Of a stretch of 64,000 nt of DNA, positions 57,602 through 64,000 are shown in pieces. The stretch's first letter is position 1. The number at the start of each line of letters is the position of its first letter. The translations under genes and the position numbers were made by a program. This stretch comes from a virus. The notes below the pieces were generated by a model that worked only from the letters and a program-made list of their open reading frames with translations, did not search any database and was not told the DNA's origin. The stretch lies in IMG/VR virus record IMGVR_UViG_3300025000_000075, positions 1 to 64,000 of that record. One strand, written 5' to 3'.

Positions 57602-58122
57602 GAAAAGGTTATAATAAAATTACTAGTAATAGAATTTATATTACTTATTCTGACAGTAATGGAAAACTTCATCTTCAGGGTAAAAGACAAATTGATAAGT
57701 ACAAAGACCATCCGTTAATTAAAGTGGCAGTAAAAGAAAAGTCAAAAATTGCTATGGTTAAGTTTATCAGAGGTAATTACAAAGAATATATTAGCCTTAG
57801 AACTGCTCTTGATATAGTGAATGCTATTATGATAGGCTCTCATAAAGATTTCTTAACCACAATGGAGGTTCTTGATACAGAATTTACTTATTGTGGTCCT
57901 ATAGAAAGTTCTTTTTCAAAATTTAAGAAATTTAACCTTGCAGAAGTTTTACTATTAGAAGAAGAACTAAAACTAATTGAAACATCAAAACTCAAAACAA
58001 TGAGGACGTCATTAAAAGAATTGGTTTTTGCAGAAATGTATAGCTTTTTTAAGAATCAACCCCCATCAATATTAATACAAAACTTTCAAGCATTTTCAAA
58101 AGAAATAATAAGAAGAACATGA
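57598..58122 (+). CDS. hypothetical protein, 174 aa
   Basis: ATGA overlap with gene B. Basic N-terminus, helical C-terminus (FSKFKKFNLAEVLLLEEELKL). No family recognised. Confidence 0.62.
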   Translation: MRKGYNKITSNRIYITYSDSNGKLHLQGKRQIDKYKDHPLIKVAVKEKSKIAMVKFIRGNYKEYISLRTALDIVNAIMIGSHKDFLTTMEVLDTEFTYCGPIESSFSKFKKFNLAEVLLLEEELKLIETSKLKTMRTSLKELVFAEMYSFFKNQPPSILIQNFQAFSKEIIRRT

Positions 58123-58304
58123 AAACTATAAAACTTAAAAAACTTGTCGAAAGAGAAACTAAAGATTATGGCAATCTTTTAGAAGAAGCTCTTTGTGGAA
58201 ATTGTGATGGAGTATTATTAGGATATGATGAAGAGATCTGTCCAAGTTGTGGTTGTTTAGTAGATTGGAATATCAAAGCAGAAATTATCAAAGCTGAGGA
58301 ATAG
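58119..58304 (+). CDS. small zinc-ribbon protein, 61 aa
   Basis: CGNC (residues about 26-29) and CPSCGC (about 41-46) form a zinc ribbon. Starts in an ATGA overlap. Confidence 0.65.
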   Translation: MKTIKLKKLVERETKDYGNLLEEALCGNCDGVLLGYDEEICPSCGCLVDWNIKAEIIKAEE

Positions 58305-58541
58305 ATGGCTTTTAGTAAAGATAGAGAAAGACAGAGGGATCAGGCAATTATAAACAATTATAAATCCATTGTATTTGGGCAGGTCAAATCTATACAGATT
58401 ACTTTTATCTGTCCTTGTTGTCATCAATATGAAAAGTTGGGTTTCTCAGAGGGTTTATTTTTATTGGATTTCAAAGAGCATCAATATAAGCATAAAGCTT
58501 GTGGTAATGTTTTTCCATTAAAGATTCAAATGCCAAAATGA
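58305..58541 (+). CDS. small zinc-finger-like protein, 78 aa
   Basis: CPCCH mid-protein and a later C (KHKACGN) suggest metal binding. N-terminus strongly charged (KDRERQRDQ). Function unknown. Confidence 0.6.
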   Translation: MAFSKDRERQRDQAIINNYKSIVFGQVKSIQITFICPCCHQYEKLGFSEGLFLLDFKEHQYKHKACGNVFPLKIQMPK

Positions 58542-58550
58542 CAGAGATAT

Positions 58551-58558
58551 TATACTTG
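58551..58558 (+). promoter_or_regulatory. TATACTTG promoter box
   Basis: TATACTTGTATTGTCAATTA, a one-base variant of the shared motif, 28 bases before the 58587 gene. Confidence 0.65.
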
Positions 58559-58586
58559 TATTGTCAATTAAAAAGAGGTAATATAT

Positions 58587-59624
58587 ATGATGAAGATTAA
58601 AGTAGCAGACTATTTTGCAACTTCAGGGTCTGATCAAATGTCAATTTCATTACCAAATAATCTATTAATTGGTAACAGATTATACTTAATGAAAGGCTCA
58701 GAAGTTTATTTTAAAGTCTCTTGGGGAAGGTTAATCTTGAAAATTGAATTTTTTCTTGAGCATACTAAAGATCAAGGCTATTATTTATTACATAATGCTT
58801 CTGATCATAAATATATCCTTCCAAGAAATTTACCATTCTTTAATAAATATTTTTCTTGCATTGAGTATTTTGATGTAGTAGATGCTAATCCAAATATTAA
58901 CTCAATAACAATATCTTCTAGATTTATATTTAAATTATTGTTTCTTCAAAGATATAGCTCTTTTAATGATGTTAAAATTTTCTTAAGAAGATTAGTATTT
59001 AAAGGGAAAAAAGAAAATAAAAATGAAAATGAAAATATACCTGTTGAGGCTGCAAATGTGGCAGATCAATCAATAACTCAAGAGAATTATAATCCAGAGC
59101 TTTTTGCGCTTCAATCAAAGAAACATGCAGAAGCTCTTAAAAAACTAGAATCAAAAATTAAAGTAATTGATGTTAACAAGTTAAGTAAACATGACCGTTA
59201 CTGTGGTTTATATAGCTCAAGGAATCATATCCCAAGAATCAGATTCAGTTCCTATTTTAGAAGTCTTTTGAATTGTAAATTGTCTGCTATTAATGATGTT
59301 GATGATACTGATTCAAGAATTACATACATCATTGAGAATGTGGTTGAAGATGATAATTTATTAAAGTTTTGTATTATGATAGAAAAATCATTAACAGGTA
59401 AAAAGATATCTTGTGTTGGTGATAGAGCTTATCTTGAAAGAGCGCACAGACTGCAAGGAGCCCCGTCTGAATTTACAATAGCTAAGAATGTATTTGAGCC
59501 AATATATAAATTGGTTGGTACAGCAAAACCTACTAATATTAGCTTTGATGAAACATATAAGACTTTAGCTATTTGTTTTGAGTTAGACAAGACTTCAAAA
59601 ACACCATATAAGTTTGATAAATAA
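58587..59624 (+). CDS. hypothetical protein, 345 aa
   Basis: Two strand-rich domains (residues 1-130 and 195-345) joined by a charged linker (KENKNENENIP). No family recognised. The repeated plan (strands then KYILPRN/RIRFSS-like) suggests internal duplication, not proven. Confidence 0.62.
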   Translation: MMKIKVADYFATSGSDQMSISLPNNLLIGNRLYLMKGSEVYFKVSWGRLILKIEFFLEHTKDQGYYLLHNASDHKYILPRNLPFFNKYFSCIEYFDVVDANPNINSITISSRFIFKLLFLQRYSSFNDVKIFLRRLVFKGKKENKNENENIPVEAANVADQSITQENYNPELFALQSKKHAEALKKLESKIKVIDVNKLSKHDRYCGLYSSRNHIPRIRFSSYFRSLLNCKLSAINDVDDTDSRITYIIENVVEDDNLLKFCIMIEKSLTGKKISCVGDRAYLERAHRLQGAPSEFTIAKNVFEPIYKLVGTAKPTNISFDETYKTLAICFELDKTSKTPYKFDK

Positions 59625-59638
59625 CAGGAGACATACTT

Positions 59639-59986
59639 TTGAATACTTTTAATTTTAAAGCATCAATGATTATAGTTTTCTTAATAATCACTATTATATG
59701 GATGGTGGTGTTTATGATTAAGAAAGAACATCAGTATAAAAGAAAGATTATTGTTGAGAAAGTACTGTCAACTAGCTTAAATAAATATTCAATAAATTAT
59801 TATATTCAATCAGTCGGATGGATAACTGAATTCTCAGATATAGTATCAAAAGGGAATATAGTAAAAGTTGAATATGATGAAGTATACGTAAGAATTCCTT
59901 TGTGGTATTTCCCTTTTTCTTATGGTAATAATTCTTTTACTTATATTCACTCAAAAGGTATAAGTATTGAACCTATAATAAATTAA
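59639..59986 (+). CDS. single-TM protein, 115 aa (TTG start)
   Basis: TTG at 59639 is supported by CAGGAG eight bases upstream. TM MIIVFLIITIIWMVVFMI, then a soluble strand-rich part. Function unknown. Confidence 0.58.
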   Translation: MNTFNFKASMIIVFLIITIIWMVVFMIKKEHQYKRKIIVEKVLSTSLNKYSINYYIQSVGWITEFSDIVSKGNIVKVEYDEVYVRIPLWYFPFSYGNNSFTYIHSKGISIEPIIN

Positions 59987-60021
59987 TTTTAAATCTTGTT
60001 AATAAACTAAAAGGTATATAA

Positions 60022-60282
60022 ATGAAATTTTACAGAATGCTTTTAATAACTTGGTTGTTACTAACATTTATAGGTTGTGCTCCCAAACAAAAAATTATTA
60101 CTGGGTATGAAACTAAAATAATTTTTGTTCAAGAAAATAATTATGAATCTAATAAAAGATTTAATGAGTTAACTACTGCTGGGTGGGAAATTAAATCAAG
60201 CCGAAGAGCATGGACTGGTTCAAGACGCGATATGAAATGGGGTACAGAGTATTCTATGCAAAAAGCTATTTATTCAGAATGA
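60022..60282 (+). CDS. lipoprotein, 86 aa
   Basis: Signal sequence MLLITWLLLTFIG followed by the lipobox Cys (IGC). The mature part (FNELTTAGWEIKSSRRAW) resembles DUF4177-like tails. Probably an inner- or outer-membrane lipoprotein; possibly superinfection exclusion. Confidence 0.7.
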   Translation: MKFYRMLLITWLLLTFIGCAPKQKIITGYETKIIFVQENNYESNKRFNELTTAGWEIKSSRRAWTGSRRDMKWGTEYSMQKAIYSE

Positions 60283-60287
60283 TGTAT

Positions 60288-60295
60288 TATATTTG
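60288..60295 (+). promoter_or_regulatory. TATATTTG promoter box
   Basis: TATATTTGTTTTGTCAATCA, exact extended match, 36 bases before the SEC-C gene. Confidence 0.8.
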
Positions 60296-60331
60296 TTTTG
60301 TCAATCAAAAACAAATTGAAAAAGGTTTGAT

Positions 60332-60526
60332 ATGGATAGTAAGTTAAATTTTATTGAAGCATCTAATCCATTTGAAAAGACCTTTGTTCTAAAAAACCAT
60401 CATCATATAATATCTAAGCAAAAAACTATTACTGCTAAAAAGACTCTTGGTAGAAATGACTTTTGTTTTTGTGGTAGTGGAAAGAAATATAAATTTTGTT
60501 GTATTGATAAAAGAGGAATCATATGA
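60332..60526 (+). CDS. SEC-C motif mini-protein, 64 aa
   Basis: GRNDFCFCGSGKKYKFCC is a textbook SEC-C zinc motif (CxCxSGxKYKxCC), normally found at the SecA C-terminus where it binds zinc and SecB. Here it is almost the whole protein. It may mimic the SecA tail or recruit chaperones. Confidence 0.85.
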   Translation: MDSKLNFIEASNPFEKTFVLKNHHHIISKQKTITAKKTLGRNDFCFCGSGKKYKFCCIDKRGII

Positions 60527-60894
60527 AACTCAATAAAGCTCAAATATCTGCAATTGCGTCAAAGATTAAAAATGCTAGAATATTACAGATTGTAAAAGAA
60601 AAGAAACGATTAGAAAAAGATGCATCAGTCAATTTATCCTTGGGTAACTGTTTAGCTATCATTAAGAGAGCAGAAGATTTATTGAATAAACTACCTTTTA
60701 AAGCAGATGTCTATATATCTTCTTATTCTGTAACAACTCAAGAATCTGCAGTTAAAGATAAATTAATTGATGCAAGAATTGAAGCTTTGAAAATTAATAC
60801 TAATCATGAAAGTATAATGGAAGAGATTCAATTGGCTTTGATCGATTCAAAAGATCTTGAAACACTGTTAAGTAAATTTGATATTAAATTATAA
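60523..60894 (+). CDS. hypothetical helical protein, 123 aa
   Basis: ATGA overlap with the SEC-C gene. Lys-rich and helical (LQIVKEKKRLEKD); no family recognised. Confidence 0.62.
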   Translation: MKLNKAQISAIASKIKNARILQIVKEKKRLEKDASVNLSLGNCLAIIKRAEDLLNKLPFKADVYISSYSVTTQESAVKDKLIDARIEALKINTNHESIMEEIQLALIDSKDLETLLSKFDIKL

Positions 60895-61089
60895 ATGGAA
60901 TCATTTCAATATATTCCAGAATATATTTTTTCAAAAGAGATTCCAATGTGGGTTGATTCTTTGGTATTGGAGTTTAGAAAGAGAAATGGTATTAGAAAAT
61001 CAAATAACTCTTTTGTTTACAGAGATGAATTACAGTTTGTACATAGAAATATGCCAAAGGTACTAGATTATTCAAAAGGGAATAAATAA
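60895..61089 (+). CDS. hypothetical protein, 64 aa
   Basis: Starts directly after the previous stop (TAAATGG). No family recognised. Confidence 0.56.
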   Translation: MESFQYIPEYIFSKEIPMWVDSLVLEFRKRNGIRKSNNSFVYRDELQFVHRNMPKVLDYSKGNK

Positions 61090-61091
61090 CA

Positions 61092-61574
61092 ATGAAGCAT
61101 TTGCAAAAACACTTGTTAATTATAATCGAAAAAGTAACACCAGAATTAAGAATACTTATTACCAATTCAAAATTTGGTAGAAAGTTTAATGCTTTTTTTC
61201 TGAATGATGAAGACTCACAAGATTTTCATTTTATAATACCTTCAGACTTAATTATACATAATATTGATGAAGATTTAAGAAATGAATTTGGTGTTTTGGA
61301 ATTCCAAGTTTGTGCACTTCTTCCTGATAAGATATATACTTCAATAGATAGTTCCAAAATACCAAATGCAAGATTTCTTGAAGATGCTGCAGAACACCTT
61401 GAGACACAGGCTCAGGTCTTCATTCAGAGGAGAAATAAGTCTCCTGAGCAATTCTTATCCAAGATGCTTGATAGAATACTTTTGTTTGCAATTGATCATA
61501 TAAAGCCAGAATCAATTGAAGTACCCGTAAAATCATCTGTTACAATACATCAGTTTCCAAAGAGTACATCATAA
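61092..61574 (+). CDS. hypothetical protein, 160 aa
   Basis: Mixed strand/helix; no family recognised. Starts two bases after the previous stop. Confidence 0.6.
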   Translation: MKHLQKHLLIIIEKVTPELRILITNSKFGRKFNAFFLNDEDSQDFHFIIPSDLIIHNIDEDLRNEFGVLEFQVCALLPDKIYTSIDSSKIPNARFLEDAAEHLETQAQVFIQRRNKSPEQFLSKMLDRILLFAIDHIKPESIEVPVKSSVTIHQFPKSTS

Positions 61575-61593
61575 TTTCAAATATAGGATAAAT

Positions 61594-61812
61594 ATGTTAA
61601 ATGAGCTTATCTTATTAATTGTTTCATATGTGGTTCAATTGTTTGTTCTCATAATACTTGTAATAGATGGATATCCATATATTGAAACTAAGAAACAATT
61701 TCACATTTTAATGATACCTTTTATTTTATGGTTTTTCTTGCTCTATAGAATGTGTATTAATCTAATTGATACTTTTAATGATATTAAAGAATATTTTAAG
61801 GATTTAGATTGA
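61594..61812 (+). CDS. small membrane protein, 72 aa
   Basis: Two hydrophobic segments (ELILLIVSYVVQLFVLIILVI and FHILMIPFILWFFLLYRM). TGATG overlap with the next gene. Function unknown. Confidence 0.6.
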   Translation: MLNELILLIVSYVVQLFVLIILVIDGYPYIETKKQFHILMIPFILWFFLLYRMCINLIDTFNDIKEYFKDLD

Positions 61813-62228
61813 TGGGATATGGTCAAAAAAACATTGATGCACTTCAAGAAATTATTAAACGTTATGAGTCTATAACGGATGATATGATAAAAAAAGTATA
61901 TGTTGAGTATAAAGAACGTCACCAATTATCCTTAATTACTGAAAAAGAAATATGGGAAAGAATGCCATATCTTGTTAAAAAAGAATATATTTTGGATGGA
62001 CATGAATGTTTATTATGTAAATCATTATATAAAGAGTCTGTTACTGATAAAAATTGTAAGTTTTGTATTTTATATGATAGACAAGAGTATAAATTTTGTA
62101 CTTTTCATATTACTTATATATCTTTTGATTCAAATTGCACAAATCATTTAATGGTTTATGAAATGATTAAAGCAAGGATTAATTATTTGAAAAAAGTATT
62201 AAAAGAAAAGGCTGGAATTGAATTATGA
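61812..62228 (+). CDS. tandem Cys-motif paralogue 1, 138 aa
   Basis: First of three related genes. Shared pattern: IDALQEIIKRYESITDD at the start, then ECLLCKSL and NCKFCIL (probable zinc site) and a C-terminal Leu/Lys helix. Function unknown; ATGA coupled. Confidence 0.65.
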   Translation: MGYGQKNIDALQEIIKRYESITDDMIKKVYVEYKERHQLSLITEKEIWERMPYLVKKEYILDGHECLLCKSLYKESVTDKNCKFCILYDRQEYKFCTFHITYISFDSNCTNHLMVYEMIKARINYLKKVLKEKAGIEL

Positions 62229-62617
62229 TATACTCTAAAGAGCATATTGATGCTTTGAAAGAAGTCATTAAACGTTATGAGTCTATAACGGATATTGATA
62301 TATTAAGAATACATTCTAAGCATAAAGCTACTTATCATCCTTATACTTGGGAAAAGATGCCTTATTTAATTAGAAAAGAATTAGTATTTGAAGATGGAGA
62401 ATGTTTATTGTGTAAGTCCCTTAATAAAAATACTATTATTGATAAAGAATGTATGAAATGTATTTTATTTGTTGATGAACATCCTTGTGTTAAGAGCTCT
62501 ACCTACTTATTAATGGGAGAACACTGTCTTTCTATAATTCATCTTGTCAAACTTATTAATGCAAGAATTAAATATTTGAAAAGAATATTAAGTGAAAAAA
62601 CAGGTGTTGAGCTATGA
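62225..62617 (+). CDS. tandem Cys-motif paralogue 2, 130 aa
   Basis: Closest to paralogue 1 (IDALKEVIKRYESITDI, ECLLCKSL, CMKCIL). ATGA overlaps at both ends. Confidence 0.65.
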   Translation: MIYSKEHIDALKEVIKRYESITDIDILRIHSKHKATYHPYTWEKMPYLIRKELVFEDGECLLCKSLNKNTIIDKECMKCILFVDEHPCVKSSTYLLMGEHCLSIIHLVKLINARIKYLKRILSEKTGVEL

Positions 62618-63027
62618 CATATTCTAAAGAACATATTGATACTTTAAAAGAGGTTATTCGACGATATAGAAGTATTACTGAGAAACAAGTTTATAAAGAA
62701 TTAGAAGACTTTTCTGCAGGAAAAGTGCCCAAGAAATTAAAAAATAAATATGTTCTAAACGTATTTGGTACTTGTTTATTATGTGAGCAAGTTTATTTTC
62801 CATATCATTTTTTTGGTATGTCAGATAATTGTAATAAATGTATTTTAGGTCAAGATGATCATTTTAAGAGATGTAAATCTCATCCTAGTTACATACTTTA
62901 TGATTATGAGGATTTACCTCCCTCACCTAAAGCTATATTAAAATTGTTAAATGATAGAGCTGATTATCTTCAGTCTATTTTGAATAAATATTCAATGGAA
63001 TTATTAGATGAGCTTAAGAAAGATTAA
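62614..63027 (+). CDS. tandem Cys-motif paralogue 3, 137 aa
   Basis: More diverged (IDTLKEVIRRYRSITEK, TCLLCEQV, CNKCIL). The conserved Cys pairs suggest the three proteins keep one fold and may have different partners. Confidence 0.65.
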   Translation: MTYSKEHIDTLKEVIRRYRSITEKQVYKELEDFSAGKVPKKLKNKYVLNVFGTCLLCEQVYFPYHFFGMSDNCNKCILGQDDHFKRCKSHPSYILYDYEDLPPSPKAILKLLNDRADYLQSILNKYSMELLDELKKD

Positions 63028-63199
63028 AACAGCCAGTAAGACTTTGAAGAAACAGCAGATTATTTCAAAAGCAACAACTTCAAAATTACAAGAAGCAGTT
63101 CCTGAATTATTGGATATATTACGCAGTGGAGACTATTCTCATAACAGGTCTCTTCAAACTATTGAAATAACAATCTCAGTAACTTATGACACTAAGTAA
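63008..63199 (+). CDS. hypothetical protein, 63 aa
   Basis: Overlaps paralogue 3 by 20 bases. Basic N-terminus, strand at the C-terminus (LQTIEITISVTYD). No family recognised. Confidence 0.52.
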   Translation: MSLRKIKTASKTLKKQQIISKATTSKLQEAVPELLDILRSGDYSHNRSLQTIEITISVTYDTK

Positions 63200-63380
63200 T
63201 ATTAGAACAAAAATCATTTCTGAAAATATTAATATTGTTTTGAGACATGAGAAAGAATTAACTGATTGGGAATTAGGTTTCATAAAGAGTACGCATAAAT
63301 ATTATACTCAAAAAGGAGATCTTTCACCAAGACATTTTAATACACTGAAGAATGTCGCAGATAAATATAGAAATAAATAA
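63186..63380 (+). CDS. hypothetical protein, 64 aa
   Basis: Overlaps the previous gene by 14 bases. Helical; no family recognised. Confidence 0.54.
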   Translation: MTLSNIRTKIISENINIVLRHEKELTDWELGFIKSTHKYYTQKGDLSPRHFNTLKNVADKYRNK

Positions 63381-63393
63381 ATTGAGGTACAAA

Positions 63394-63858
63394 ATGAAAG
63401 CAGTAATAAAAATATCTGAAGATGAATTAATGAGTCGCTCTGATTGTGTTAAAGAGACCAGAGAAAATATTGATAAAATAGATGAGATCTTAGCTCATAA
63501 AGGCCCTATTCGAATTGATGGCTTCAAAATTAGATTGGCAAACGACCAGGATATTGATGATCAAACTACGATAACATTATCAGACGCTTTCATTGAAGAC
63601 ATTCTTTCAAAAACTGTTCTTGTAGATAGCCTTCTCAAATTGAAGAAACAATATCAAGAGGTTATTGTTGGAGAGCTCACTTTTCCAATACTAGATAATA
63701 GTTTGATGAAAAATCTTTTGAATATTCGGTCTTATATAATTGAATACAATAACTTGGAGTCAGAATACAAAGTTATTGACCGAATATATCTACCATCTGC
63801 TTTGCAAGGAATTCAAGAATTGATTGATAAGCTTGAGGTTAAAGATGAAAACTTATAA
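63394..63858 (+). CDS. hypothetical protein, 154 aa
   Basis: ATG of MKAVIKISEDEL after TTGAGG. Helical, acidic; no family recognised. Overlaps the next start. Confidence 0.6.
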   Translation: MKAVIKISEDELMSRSDCVKETRENIDKIDEILAHKGPIRIDGFKIRLANDQDIDDQTTITLSDAFIEDILSKTVLVDSLLKLKKQYQEVIVGELTFPILDNSLMKNLLNIRSYIIEYNNLESEYKVIDRIYLPSALQGIQELIDKLEVKDENL

Positions 63859-64000
63859 TGAAATTGCTATTTTTGAGAGTATTGATAATACTAAAAGGAT
63901 TGAAACAGAAGCCAATTTGTTTATGGAACATTTGAGAAAGACTAAGAATGATTTAACAATTAAAGTTCTATTATCAACCTCACAATCACATTCTCTTTAT
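63845..64000 (+). CDS. hypothetical protein, partial (3' end outside window)
   Basis: ATG at 63845 after GAGGTTAAAG overlaps the previous gene by 14 bases and stays open to the window end (MKTYNEIAIFESIDN). No family recognised. Confidence 0.55.
   Translation, partial: MKTYNEIAIFESIDNTKRIETEANLFMEHLRKTKNDLTIKVLLSTSQSHSLY

Noticed and set aside
1-64000. Stop-codon reassignment (TAG as Gln) known in some Bacteroidota phages
   Set aside because: TAG ends genes such as 35497-35829 and 38408-38860 at natural boundaries, and no core gene is interrupted by in-frame TAG.

Overview
This window is best read as a contiguous piece of a large, AT-rich tailed-phage genome infecting a member of the Bacteroidota. 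Short genes are packed head to tail with 1-4 base ATGA/TAATG overlaps. There is a near-complete phage replication, recombination and nucleotide-metabolism set, and no ribosomal or host housekeeping genes. Host clues are the repeated promoter box TAnnTTTG (mostly TATATTTG), which is the Bacteroidota -7 element, and a small protein resembling the Bacteroidota H1/Hc1-type histone. TAA, TGA and TAG all act as stops, so the standard code 11 applies. No capsid, portal, terminase or tail genes are visible, so the virion module lies outside the window.

Left arm (1-34127), all leftward. From the divergence point outward it carries a replication initiator, a possible helicase loader, a DnaB-type helicase, a sigma-like protein, a UvsW-like helicase, a FEN-type 5'-3' exonuclease, a dUTPase/dCTPase-like pyrophosphohydrolase, an acyl carrier protein, a ThyA-superfamily enzyme with a dCMP-type Asp, a dNMP kinase and a pyrimidine-dimer glycosylase-like protein. 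Next comes a DNA-modification island: two cytosine-C5 methyltransferase homologues, an N4/N6 methyltransferase homologue, an NMAD1/DUF1599 protein and two very large glycosyltransferase fusions. Primase, dCMP deaminase, a DUF2786 protein, DNA polymerase I fused to a UDG-like Fe-S domain, a DUF932 protein, candidate UvsY and SSB, a RecA/UvsX recombinase, a RuvC-like resolvase and an SbcD/Mre11-like nuclease follow.

Divergence region (34128-35136): two small rightward genes, then about 550 non-coding bases with a nested inverted repeat (34766-34848), a plausible origin or regulatory region.

Right arm (35137-64000), all rightward. It is made of many short units, most started by a TAnnTTTG promoter with a shared initially transcribed sequence. 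Recognisable genes are the H1-like histone, ATP-dependent DNA ligase, a macro-domain-like protein, two basic MAKL proteins, a PC4-like protein, a second ThyA-superfamily enzyme followed by ThyX, an SPFH/prohibitin-like protein, a RAMP/Cas7-like protein, a lytic transglycosylase, a sigma region 4 protein, a lipoprotein and a SEC-C mini-protein. Many others are unrecognised small proteins, several with clear recent duplications.

Most unusual element: the 48235-48600 non-coding tract just downstream of the RAMP-like gene pair. It consists of three blocks of strict five-base periodicity (TTNNR, 52 consecutive units by hand count), separated by two near-identical GAGGCCTC hairpins with different loops. 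I could not match this to a known element. A second theme is DNA hypermodification: two ThyA-family enzymes plus ThyX, a dCTPase-like enzyme, a dNMP kinase, NMAD1, divergent methyltransferases and glycosyltransferases together suggest modified pyrimidines in the virion DNA.
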